Below are positions 25,606 to 32,820 of a stretch of 39,172 bases of DNA, one piece after another. A model generated the notes under the pieces. That model saw only the letters and a list, made by a program, of their open reading frames with translations, made no database searches and had not been told where the DNA came from. Source of the stretch: Lachnospiraceae bacterium (GTDB lineage Bacteria; Bacillota; Clostridia; Lachnospirales; Lachnospiraceae); the NCBI GenBank assembly GCA_017623815.1, contig JAGAOK010000087.1:1-39172 (forward strand), in the 5' to 3' direction. How positions within the stretch are numbered: position 1 is the stretch's first letter; the number at the start of each line of letters is the position of its first letter. A program made the position numbers and the translations under genes.

Positions 25606-25632
25606 GTTTGTCACCTCATTCCTACCCTTAAA

Positions 25633-25661
25633 ATTATAGAAGATAATAGAAATACTGTCAA
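25633..25661 (-). promoter_or_regulatory. Perfect consensus sigma-A promoter of the HD-GYP/SPFH operon
   Basis: On the minus strand: TTGACA (complement of 25656-25661), exactly 17 bases, TATAAT (complement of 25633-25638). Both boxes are perfect. It implies strong vegetative expression with a leader of about 20 bases. Confidence 0.92.
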
Positions 25662-25796
25662 TGAAAGTTGTGCGAAAATACGATAGAAATAAGATGATTT
25701 TCTGACATTACTTTATCTGATTATCAAAAAAGAGTCTACCAATCAGAAGTTGCCGAAAAATTAATTTCCGCAACCTGGTTTTTCTAAATAAGTAGG

Positions 25797-25825
25797 TTGA
25801 GAAAAGCAAAAAAACTATTTATACT
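25797..25825 (+). promoter_or_regulatory. Sigma-A promoter of the lyxose isomerase unit, with overlapping inverted repeats
   Basis: TTGAGA (25797-25802), 17 bases, TATACT (25820-25825). Upstream are two inverted repeats that share CAAC: GTTGC/GCAAC (25749-25753, 25770-25774) and CAACCT/AGGTTG (25771-25776, 25794-25799). The right half of the second overlaps the -35 box, so it could be an operator. The rest of the 242-base gap between the two divergent genes holds the opposite promoter at 25633-25661. Confidence 0.72.
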
Positions 25826-25847
25826 TAAGTAACAGGGAGAGGTGCTT

Positions 25848-26528
25848 ATGAAACGATCGAAAATAAATGCATGTATTAAAGATATGGAAAAAATGGCCAA
25901 AGAACACGGATTTGCGCTTCCGCCGTTTTGCCACTGGACCCCTCAGGAGTGGAAGGACAAAAGCAGCGAATATGATGAGATTCGTGACAATATGCTTGGC
26001 TGGGATATCACGGATTACGGATCGGGTGATTTTGATAAGGTAGGATTTGCATTGATTACGCTCCGAAACGGAAATCAGAACAATCCGAAATATAAAAAAG
26101 TATATGCGGAAAAACTGCTTATGCTAAAAGAAGGACAGCATTCACCGATGCATTTTCATTGGAATAAGAGCGAGGATATCATCAACCGCGGCGGCGGAAC
26201 GCTATTGATTCAAGTATATAATGATGCGGGAGACGGTTCCTTTGCAGACACCGATGTGCTTGTCAATATGGATGGGCGCTCTTTCTATGTTCCGGCAGGA
26301 ACCACCGTGGAGCTTACGCCCGGAGAAAGTATTACACTGTGGCCGCACCAGTATCATGATTTTGATGTAAAACCGGGAACCGGCGATGTGCTGATCGGAG
26401 AGGTTTCCATGTGCAATGACGACAATACGGACAACCGTTTTTATGAACCGGTCGGAAGATTTCCGGCCATAGAGGAGGATGAAGAGCCGTACCGGCTTTT
26501 GTGTAATGAATATCCGCCGGCTCCGTAA
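25848..26528 (+). CDS. D-lyxose isomerase (D-lyxose ketol-isomerase)
   Basis: A 226-residue cupin enzyme that interconverts D-lyxose and D-xylulose, and often D-mannose and D-fructose. Metal ligands are His102, His104 and Glu109 (MHFHWNKSEDI) plus a later His (167 or 170, in PHQYHDF). Length and the flanking motifs (LPPFCHWTPQEW, GWDITDYG, YAEKLLMLKEGQ) fit the family. The start is ATG 25848 with GGGAGAGG upstream; an in-frame GTG at 25842 overlaps that site. The next gene is 31 bases downstream on the same strand, but its radical SAM function has no obvious link to sugar metabolism. Confidence 0.92.
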   Translation: MKRSKINACIKDMEKMAKEHGFALPPFCHWTPQEWKDKSSEYDEIRDNMLGWDITDYGSGDFDKVGFALITLRNGNQNNPKYKKVYAEKLLMLKEGQHSPMHFHWNKSEDIINRGGGTLLIQVYNDAGDGSFADTDVLVNMDGRSFYVPAGTTVELTPGESITLWPHQYHDFDVKPGTGDVLIGEVSMCNDDNTDNRFYEPVGRFPAIEEDEEPYRLLCNEYPPAP

Positions 26529-26559
26529 GGAGTAATTTAGAGAAAATAAGGAAGAAACT

Positions 26560-28299
26560 ATGAAATTTTTACTGGCAGCAGTCAATACAAAATATATACA
26601 TTCTAATCCTGCAGTCTATTCGCTGAAGGCTTATGCGGAAAAAAAGGATTCTGATCTGAAAGGACAGATTGAGATTGCGGAGTATACGATCAATCACCAG
26701 ATTTCAGACATCTTAGCTGATTTATATGTAAGAAAACCGGATGCCATAGGTTTTTCCTGTTATATCTGGAATATAAATTATGTATTGGAACTGGCGGAGG
26801 AGATTAAAAAATTACTTCCGCAGACCGTGATCTGGCTTGGGGGACCGGAGGTATCTTTTGATGCGGACATTTTATTAAAGGCGCATCCGTTTTTGACCGG
26901 TGTTATCTGCGGGGAAGGCGAGGAGACATTTTATCAGCTGATGCAGGCTTACAGGCAGGCGCAGGAAGAAGGAAAGTCCTTTGATACGGTCAGTGCAGGG
27001 AAATTTCAAAATGCGGAGGTGATCCTTTCCGAGGTTCCGTTTTTATATGAGGACAGTGCTCCGTTTGAAAACCGGATTTTGTATTATGAGTCGAGCCGCG
27101 GCTGTCCGTTTCGGTGCAGCTACTGCCTGTCATCGATTGATAAAACGGTGCGGCTTCGCGATATAGAGATTGTAAAAAAGGAACTGGCATTTTTTATAGA
27201 GAAAAAAGTGAGTCAGGTCAAATTTGTGGACCGGACATTTAACTGTAATAAGGCACATGCGCTTGCGATATGGGAATATCTCCTTGCGCATGATAACGGA
27301 GTGACAAATTTCCATTTTGAAATTGCAGCAGATCTGCTCGGAGAAGAGGAACTTGCGCTTCTTGCAAAGTTCCGCCCGGGGGCACTGCAGCTGGAGATTG
27401 GAGTGCAGTCTACAAACACGCAGACCATTGACGAGATTGACCGTCGTATGGACGTAGAGCGTTTGCGCCGCGTGGTAAAGAGAATTCATGACGGAGGGAA
27501 TATTCACATTCATCTGGATTTGATTGCAGGACTTCCTTATGAGGACTATACGTCTTTTGCCGCGTCGTTTAACGACGTATTTGCGATGCAGCCTGAGCAG
27601 CTGCAGCTCGGATTTTTGAAGGTGCTCAAAGGTTCGAAGATGCATAAAAGAGCCGGAGATTACGGTCTGGTATATCGCTCAAAGCCGCCGTATGAGGTGC
27701 TGTATACAAACTGGCTCTCGTTTGCGGAGGTGTGCAGACTTAAGCGCATCGAAGAGATGGTGGAGATTTACCATAACAGCAACCAGTTTACGATGACCCT
27801 ACCGGTTGCAGTTCAAAAATTCCCGTCTGCGTTTGCCTTTTTTGAGGAACTTGCAGATTATTATGAAGAAAAGGGATATTTTATCCAGTCACCGGCCCGC
27901 AGTTACCGCTATCAGATTCTTCTTTCCTTTTTAAAGGAAAAACTGCTGCCGGATGAGACGCAGGAGATGTTTTATGCAGAATGTCTGACGCTGGATCTGT
28001 ATCTGAGAGAGAACTGTAAGACAAGACCGGATTTTGCACCGGATGAGTCACCATATAAAGAAAATATGAGAGCTTTTTTCCATGCGGAGGCAGAGCAGCA
28101 TAATGTTCTTGGAAGTGCGTATGCACAGTATGATGCAAGGATGCTGGCAAGATCCGTGCATATAGAACCGGTGCGGTTTGATTATAAGACCGGAAATCTG
28201 CTGCCAAGAGAAGAATATCTTTTGTTTGATTACAAAGACAGAAATGCGCTCACATATGAGGCAAAGACTTACAGGATAGGGATGTACACAGATGAGTGA
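26560..28299 (+). CDS. B12-binding domain radical SAM protein with DUF4080-type C-terminus
   Basis: A 579-residue cytoplasmic enzyme of unknown reaction. Residues about 1-145 are a Rossmann-like cobalamin-binding domain (FLLAAVNTKYIHSNPAVYSL, VIWLGGPEVSFD, GEGEETF) without the MetH-type Asp-x-His-x-x-Gly motif. The radical SAM core covers about 170-400: the iron-sulfur ligands are Cys182, Cys186 and Cys189 (RGCPFRCSYC), and the barrel includes LQLEIGVQSTN and LDLIAGLPYED. The C-terminal roughly 180 residues match the DUF4080 companion domain as far as I recall. Clostridia commonly carry this protein; methyl transfer or another radical reaction is possible. Its stop overlaps the start of the exonuclease gene by 8 bases. 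Confidence 0.9.
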   Translation: MKFLLAAVNTKYIHSNPAVYSLKAYAEKKDSDLKGQIEIAEYTINHQISDILADLYVRKPDAIGFSCYIWNINYVLELAEEIKKLLPQTVIWLGGPEVSFDADILLKAHPFLTGVICGEGEETFYQLMQAYRQAQEEGKSFDTVSAGKFQNAEVILSEVPFLYEDSAPFENRILYYESSRGCPFRCSYCLSSIDKTVRLRDIEIVKKELAFFIEKKVSQVKFVDRTFNCNKAHALAIWEYLLAHDNGVTNFHFEIAADLLGEEELALLAKFRPGALQLEIGVQSTNTQTIDEIDRRMDVERLRRVVKRIHDGGNIHIHLDLIAGLPYEDYTSFAASFNDVFAMQPEQLQLGFLKVLKGSKMHKRAGDYGLVYRSKPPYEVLYTNWLSFAEVCRLKRIEEMVEIYHNSNQFTMTLPVAVQKFPSAFAFFEELADYYEEKGYFIQSPARSYRYQILLSFLKEKLLPDETQEMFYAECLTLDLYLRENCKTRPDFAPDESPYKENMRAFFHAEAEQHNVLGSAYAQYDARMLARSVHIEPVRFDYKTGNLLPREEYLLFDYKDRNALTYEAKTYRIGMYTDE

Positions 28300-29008
28300 T
28301 TTAAATGCAGTGGTCCTTGATCTGGAAATGACAGGACTGAATGTGCGAACGGAAAAGATCATCGAGATCGGTGCGGCGAGAATCCGCGGCGGAAAGGTGA
28401 CAGAGACTTATTCAAAGCTTTTAAACCCGGGAAGAAAACTGAGCGAAAAAACAATCGGGATTACCGGTATTACAGATGAGATGCTGGAAGGATGTGTAAA
28501 ATTTGCGCAGATAAAAGAGGAACTTTTGGAGTTTCTTGGGAATGATGTGCTTTTGGGTCATAACATCATTTTTGATTATTCCTTTTTGAAAAAGGCAGTA
28601 ATTAATGAAAGTTTGAAAGGAACAAAGTTTGAAAAAAGAGGAATTGATACCCTTAAGATTGCCCGCCGCTTTTTGCCGGGGGATCAGAAAAAAACGTTGA
28701 CAGATCTTTGTTCTCACTATGGAATAGAATATTTAGCGCACAGAGCAAAGGATGACGCGCTTGCGACGTATCGTCTTTATGAAGTGTTATGGGAAGCCTA
28801 TTATGAGGCGGGACCGGATATGTTTGAGCCAAAGCCGCTGGTATATCAGGTAAAAAAAGAAAGTCCCATCATGGCAAAGCAGATTGCGCAGATTATGAGA
28901 CTGACAGAGCAATATGGGGTGCAGTGTCCGTATGAACTTTCCGCGATGACCAAAAACGAGGCGAGTCGTTATATTGACCGGCTAAGAGCCGACTTCGGTG
29001 CTGTCTGA
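28292..29008 (+). CDS. DnaQ-like 3'-5' exonuclease (DEDDh)
   Basis: A 238-residue exonuclease of the DNA polymerase III epsilon/PolC type. The DEDDh residues are visible: Asp10 and Glu12 (DLEMTGLN), Asp95 (GHNIIFDYSFL), His150 and Asp155 (HRAKDDALATY). The last 60 residues are an extra helical region (IAQIMRLTEQYGVQCPYEL). It could act in proofreading, repair or RNA trimming; the epsilon role is less likely since PolC of these bacteria has its own exonuclease. The ATG overlaps the radical SAM gene by 8 bases. Its 3' end overlaps the convergent gene by 27 bases (28982-29008). Confidence 0.92.
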   Translation: MSDLNAVVLDLEMTGLNVRTEKIIEIGAARIRGGKVTETYSKLLNPGRKLSEKTIGITGITDEMLEGCVKFAQIKEELLEFLGNDVLLGHNIIFDYSFLKKAVINESLKGTKFEKRGIDTLKIARRFLPGDQKKTLTDLCSHYGIEYLAHRAKDDALATYRLYEVLWEAYYEAGPDMFEPKPLVYQVKKESPIMAKQIAQIMRLTEQYGVQCPYELSAMTKNEASRYIDRLRADFGAV

Positions 29009-29608
29009 GTCACTGTTTAAGGCTCTTAAAATAGCACCGCGGGTAAGAGAATGGATACCATCTGCTTTTTCTTTCAGCCAGTCAATACCGGCCGGGTTAC
29101 CCTGCTCGCGGTAAATTTGAATGATCAGCTTGTAATGCGAAAGGGAGTCGGTTCCTGTCAGGATCGTCTCTTCCGATAACATCAGGGCTTCTTCAATGCG
29201 CCCGATATCATACAAATGCTGGCAAAGCAGATAGATATGTTTGACAAAGGTTTCATAGTTTGTGTCGTATTCTGTCAGGAGCGATAGATTGGCAACACCG
29301 AAACGTTTTTTGACCTCCGTGTTGGAAATGCCATTTAAGTTTACCATTTTTTTGTCGGCCAGGGACATGAGAAGGGGCAGCGATTCCGGGACCGGATTCG
29401 GAGAAAAGCTTTCCTCGGTCGGAAGCTTGTCGAAGGGAAAAATCACAAAGTCAGAATCTTCCAACTGCTTTTTTCTGACACTATCTGCCATTGCTTCTTC
29501 TTCCCAAAAATCCTTTTCGGCTTTTTCGTTTAATTTACGGGATTTCTTAAGCTGAATCGTCAGCCAGGTACCGAAAACCATAAAACTTGCAAAAATCAAT
29601 AAATTCAT
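28982..29608 (-). CDS. Membrane-anchored protein with a helical repeat-like C-terminus, unknown
   Basis: A 208-residue protein with one N-terminal helix (about 2-19, LIFASFMVFGTWLTIQL), a charged Lys/Glu helix (21-50), a Pro-rich linker and a C-terminal helical part (about 110-200). That part has TPR-like spacing: YLLCQHLYDIGRIEEALMLS and HYKLIIQIYREQGNPAG. No family is recognised. GAAAGGA precedes the ATG by 8 bases. The gene is convergent with the exonuclease (27-base overlap) and divergent from the VanW operon, whose promoter lies inside its first codons, so the two divergent units may interfere. Confidence 0.75.
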   Translation of the reverse strand: MNLLIFASFMVFGTWLTIQLKKSRKLNEKAEKDFWEEEAMADSVRKKQLEDSDFVIFPFDKLPTEESFSPNPVPESLPLLMSLADKKMVNLNGISNTEVKKRFGVANLSLLTEYDTNYETFVKHIYLLCQHLYDIGRIEEALMLSEETILTGTDSLSHYKLIIQIYREQGNPAGIDWLKEKADGIHSLTRGAILRALNSDSDSTEVGS

Positions 29609-29615
29609 ATATAAT
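29587..29615 (+). promoter_or_regulatory. Sigma-A promoter of the VanW-to-Mfd operon
   Basis: TTGCAA (29587-29592), exactly 17 bases, then a perfect TATAAT (29610-29615). The transcript would start near 29622 and first encode the 35-residue peptide at 29645. The promoter overlaps the start codon region of the divergent gene ending at 29608. Confidence 0.82.
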
Positions 29616-29644
29616 ATCCTTTCAAAGCAAAAGAGGTGATATTT

Positions 29645-29752
29645 ATGTTTAATAATAACAAAAGCAAGCGTATTGTTGCAACAGTTATTGCGGTTATTTT
29701 GGTACTTTCACTTGTGGTGCCGCTTGTTATTTCAGCAATCGGTCTTTTTTAA
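29645..29752 (+). CDS. 35-residue single-helix membrane peptide
   Basis: A short gene with a good ribosome binding site (GAGGTGAT, 29632-29639) 5 bases before ATG 29645 and a promoter directly upstream. The product has a basic head (MFNNNKSKRIV), one hydrophobic helix (about residues 11-35, VIAVILVLSLVVPLVISAIG) and a TAA stop at 29750-29752. The layout resembles the small Prli42-type membrane peptides of Bacillales, but I see no firm sequence match. It lies 19 bases before the VanW gene and is the first gene of that operon. Too short to rank by length, but promoter, Shine-Dalgarno and composition all support translation. Confidence 0.75.
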   Translation: MFNNNKSKRIVATVIAVILVLSLVVPLVISAIGLF

Positions 29753-29771
29753 AAATCAGAGGAAAATAATT

Positions 29772-31319
29772 ATGAAAAAATTTATGACAGCATTAGTTGC
29801 AGTGTTTGCCATGGCAGTTCTGCTTGCAGAACCGGCAGATGTGCAGGCAGCAGCAACCTTTAACACAATTGAAAAAGGTGTTTTCATCGGTGATATGGAT
29901 GTATCGGGTATGACGACACTGGAGGCGGAAGAGGCAGTCAATGAGTATATTGATTCCTTAAAACAGAAGGAGATTACATGGAATGCTTTAAACGATAATA
30001 CCGTTACGGTTACCGCCGGAGATCTCGGCCTGAAATGGCAGAACAAAAATATAGTAGATGAAGCAGGAATGCTTGGAAAATCGGGAAATGTGGTGCAGAG
30101 ATATAAGTCACTTAAGGATTTGGAGCACCAGAATGAGATTTTCCCGCTGGAGATTTCGTTTGATGATGCAATGATTCGTACGGTCATTAACGAACAGTGT
30201 CTGCAGTACAATGTGGAAGCGATAGACGGAAGCCTGACCAGAGAAGACGGAGAGTTTCAGATCGTCGCAGGACAGACAGGTGTTGCGATTGATGTAGATG
30301 CATCCGTGAAATCCATTCAGGAATATCTGAACAATGAATGGGATAAAGAAAATGCCATGATTGATCTTGTGGCAGAGACAACTCAGCCGCGTGGTACAAA
30401 GGAAGAACTTTCCATGGTTAAGGATGTGCTTGGTACATTTACAACCAGTTTTTCGTCCTCCGGTTATAATCGAAGCGGTAATGTAAGAAATGGTTGTGCT
30501 AAGATTAACGGAACCTTATTATATCCGGGAGATACATTCTCTACATATGAGACGGTTAGCCCGTTTACAGAGGCAAACGGATATTATGAGGCAGGCTCAT
30601 ATTTGAACGGTCTGGTTATTGATTCACTCGGAGGAGGAATCTGTCAGGTTTCGACCACACTTTACAATGCGGTTCTTTTGGCAGAGCTGGAAGTGACGGA
30701 GAGATTTAACCACTCTATGATTGTAACTTATGTGGATCCTTCTGCGGATGCAGCAATTTCAGGAACAGCCAAAGACTTTAAGTTTGTGAATAATTTAAGC
30801 TACCCGATTTATATTGAGGGAGTGACAACGGAAGATAAAAAGATCACATTCACTGTTTATGGATGTGAGACAAGACCGGAAAACAGAGAAGTAACCTACG
30901 AGAGTGTAGTAATCAGCAAAAATGTTCCGGAAGGAGAACGAGTGGTTCCGGACGGATCCCGTCCCGCCGGGTATATTGATGTACAGTCTGCACACGTTGG
31001 TTATGTAGCAGAGCTTTGGAAAATTGTAAAAGTTGACGGTACGGAAGAGAGTCGCGAGCAGGTAAATGGCAGTCGATATACAGCGACTCCGAGAACGGCG
31101 GCTGTAGGTACGGCGACAGCGAATCCGCTTGCAGCGCAGGCCATCAACTCAGCCATTGCAACAGGAAGTATTGACCAGTGCCGTGCAACAGCAGCAGCTA
31201 TCAACGCAGGAACATATAATGATCCGGCGGCAGCAGCTATTGCAGCTCAGCAGGCAGCCATCGCAGCCCAGCAGGCAGCGGCTCAGGCAGCAGCGCAGCA
31301 ACAGCAGCAGGCGCAGTAG
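29772..31319 (+). CDS. Secreted VanW family protein with peptidoglycan-binding domain
   Basis: A 515-residue exported protein. The start is ATG 29772 behind GAGGAAAA; the longer frame from 29673 runs across the small peptide gene and is rejected. Signal peptide about 1-27 (cut after VQAA). Residues about 30-205 carry PG_binding_4-like units (FIGDMDVSGMTTLEAEEAV, then GSLTREDGEFQIVAGQTG). VanW domain about 215-350, with PGDTFSTYETVSPF and GGGICQVSTTLYNAV. A G5-like beta segment follows (about 370-440). The last 65 residues are Ala/Gln-rich low complexity with a repeated AAQQAAI unit. VanW proteins accompany vancomycin-resistance loci, but no van genes are here; a wall role is likely. Confidence 0.92.
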   Translation: MKKFMTALVAVFAMAVLLAEPADVQAAATFNTIEKGVFIGDMDVSGMTTLEAEEAVNEYIDSLKQKEITWNALNDNTVTVTAGDLGLKWQNKNIVDEAGMLGKSGNVVQRYKSLKDLEHQNEIFPLEISFDDAMIRTVINEQCLQYNVEAIDGSLTREDGEFQIVAGQTGVAIDVDASVKSIQEYLNNEWDKENAMIDLVAETTQPRGTKEELSMVKDVLGTFTTSFSSSGYNRSGNVRNGCAKINGTLLYPGDTFSTYETVSPFTEANGYYEAGSYLNGLVIDSLGGGICQVSTTLYNAVLLAELEVTERFNHSMIVTYVDPSADAAISGTAKDFKFVNNLSYPIYIEGVTTEDKKITFTVYGCETRPENREVTYESVVISKNVPEGERVVPDGSRPAGYIDVQSAHVGYVAELWKIVKVDGTEESREQVNGSRYTATPRTAAVGTATANPLAAQAINSAIATGSIDQCRATAAAINAGTYNDPAAAAIAAQQAAIAAQQAAAQAAAQQQQQAQ

Positions 31320-31340
31320 ACATCAAATAGGTGAATAGCA

Positions 31341-32315
31341 TTGAAACCAGGAAAGATTTCAGAGAATGTTTTGAAGCGTTCTGTATTAAAATATATGGAT
31401 CATGAGAAGACAGAAATCGCAAGAGGCGCAGGGATCGGAAATGACTGCGCCCTTTTTGCATTTTGTCAGGGAGGAAGTGTGGCGACTTGTTCTTTTCATA
31501 TAAAAGGAAAAGAAAAGGTACGTCATGCGATTTTTGCAGCGATAAATAACCTGATCGCCGCAGGGCAGGAGGCCAAATATCTTCTGCTTGCCATTACGCT
31601 TCCGGAAAGAGCAAGGGAGATTAAGCTTCAGGAAATCATGGAGGAGGCGGCGCAGATTGGCGCACAGCAGAATCTGCAGATTGTCGGTGGACATACCGAG
31701 GTATCAACTGCAGTAACAGATATTGTGGTGACTGTGACGGCTCTTTCCGGGGAAAACCGGGCAAAAACACAAACGATACCCTGCGTTACCGGCTATGATA
31801 TCGTAGTCGCGGGTTATATCGGAATGGAAGCTGCGGGAATGGTGGCCACAGCAAAAGAAGAGGAGCTTATCGCGCGTTTTCCAAGGTGGCTGATCGATGA
31901 TTTGAAGAAGTATAAGGATCATGTATCCGTTCTTCAGGCAGCGCAGATAGCAACAGAGCATGGGGCAGTACTTATGCATGATATCGGCGAGGGCGGTATT
32001 TTTGCTTCCCTTTGGGAGATGGCTCAGCGGGCTTCGGCGGGACTTACCATCGATATCATGAAAATTCCGATGAGACAGTCTGTCGTTGAAGTTTGCAATC
32101 ACTATGACCTGAATCCTTATGAGATACTTTCTCAGGGATGCCTTCTGATCCTGACAAAGGACGGCGAAAACCTGGCAGAAGCGCTTATCGAGGCAGATAT
32201 TCCCGCAGCCGTGATCGGCCAAATGACAGACAGCAATGACAGAATCATACAAAACGGCGAGGAAATCCGCTACATGGATCTACCAAAACCGGACCAGATT
32301 CGAAAGATATTATAA
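31341..32315 (+). CDS. AIR synthase-related (PurM/HypE-like) protein
   Basis: A 324-residue protein of the PurM/HypE/SelD ATP-binding fold. The N-terminal half includes GAGIGNDCALF, IFAAINNLIAAGQ and QIVGGHTEVS; the C-terminal half VLMHDIGEGGIFASLWEMA, as in HypE. The Cys-terminated tail of HypE is missing (it ends in RKIL), so it is not the usual hydrogenase maturation factor, and no hyp genes are adjacent. The substrate is unknown. The start is TTG 31341, supported by AGGTGA 6 bases upstream. It is 21 bases after the VanW gene and 22 before the Lrp gene. Confidence 0.85.
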   Translation: MKPGKISENVLKRSVLKYMDHEKTEIARGAGIGNDCALFAFCQGGSVATCSFHIKGKEKVRHAIFAAINNLIAAGQEAKYLLLAITLPERAREIKLQEIMEEAAQIGAQQNLQIVGGHTEVSTAVTDIVVTVTALSGENRAKTQTIPCVTGYDIVVAGYIGMEAAGMVATAKEEELIARFPRWLIDDLKKYKDHVSVLQAAQIATEHGAVLMHDIGEGGIFASLWEMAQRASAGLTIDIMKIPMRQSVVEVCNHYDLNPYEILSQGCLLILTKDGENLAEALIEADIPAAVIGQMTDSNDRIIQNGEEIRYMDLPKPDQIRKIL

Positions 32316-32337
32316 AGTTTAGAAAGGAAGAACGAAA

Positions 32338-32820
32338 ATGAGAGAAAGAATTTTAGCCATCATTGAAAAAAACAGCCGCATCGCCATCAACGAACTGGCG
32401 GTGATTATGGGAGAGCCGGAGATAGAAGTGGCCAACGAACTGAAGAAACTTGAAGAGGAAGGCATTATCTGCGGATACCACACAATGATTGATTGGGAAA
32501 AGACAGACCTTGAAAAAGTGACAGCTCTCATTGAGGTGCGTGTAACCCCGCAGAGAGGTCAGGGCTTTGATAATATTGCGGAGCGTATTTATAAATATCC
32601 GGAGGTAAATTCCGTGTATCTGATTTCCGGAGGATATGACCTGCTGATTACACTGGAGGGACGTTCTTTAAAAGAAATCTCCCAGTTTGTATCCGATAAG
32701 CTTTCAACACTGGAATCGGTTCTCAGTACAGCGACACATTTCATTCTGAAAAAATACAAAGACCACGGAACGATTCTTGCAAAGAAATCAGAAGATGAAA
32801 GGATGAAGATCACACCATGA
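32338..32820 (+). CDS. Lrp/AsnC family transcriptional regulator
   Basis: A 160-residue regulator: winged helix-turn-helix at about 1-60 (ILAIIEKNSRIAINELAVIM, ELKKLEEEGIICGYH) and an amino-acid-binding RAM domain at about 65-145 (VTALIEVRVTPQRGQGFDNIA, VNSVYLISGGYDLLITLEG). The last two bases of its final codon and its TGA stop overlap the ATG of the aminotransferase gene (ATGA, 32817-32820), so it probably senses an amino acid or keto acid handled by that enzyme (inference). AGAAAGGAAG precedes the start. Confidence 0.94.
   Translation: MRERILAIIEKNSRIAINELAVIMGEPEIEVANELKKLEEEGIICGYHTMIDWEKTDLEKVTALIEVRVTPQRGQGFDNIAERIYKYPEVNSVYLISGGYDLLITLEGRSLKEISQFVSDKLSTLESVLSTATHFILKKYKDHGTILAKKSEDERMKITP

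Noticed and set aside
25749..25799. Alternative hairpins upstream of lyxose isomerase as a riboswitch
   Set aside because: They lie upstream of the best promoter (25797-25825), so they would not be in that transcript; an operator is more likely.
29772..31319. A vancomycin-resistance cluster suggested by the VanW protein
   Set aside because: No VanA/VanH/VanX/VanY or VanRS-like genes are present; VanW domains are common in clostridia outside resistance loci.
31209..31319. The repetitive GCAGC/CAGCAG stretch as a CRISPR or noncoding repeat
   Set aside because: The units are short, contiguous and in frame with the VanW gene; they code for the Ala/Gln tail.
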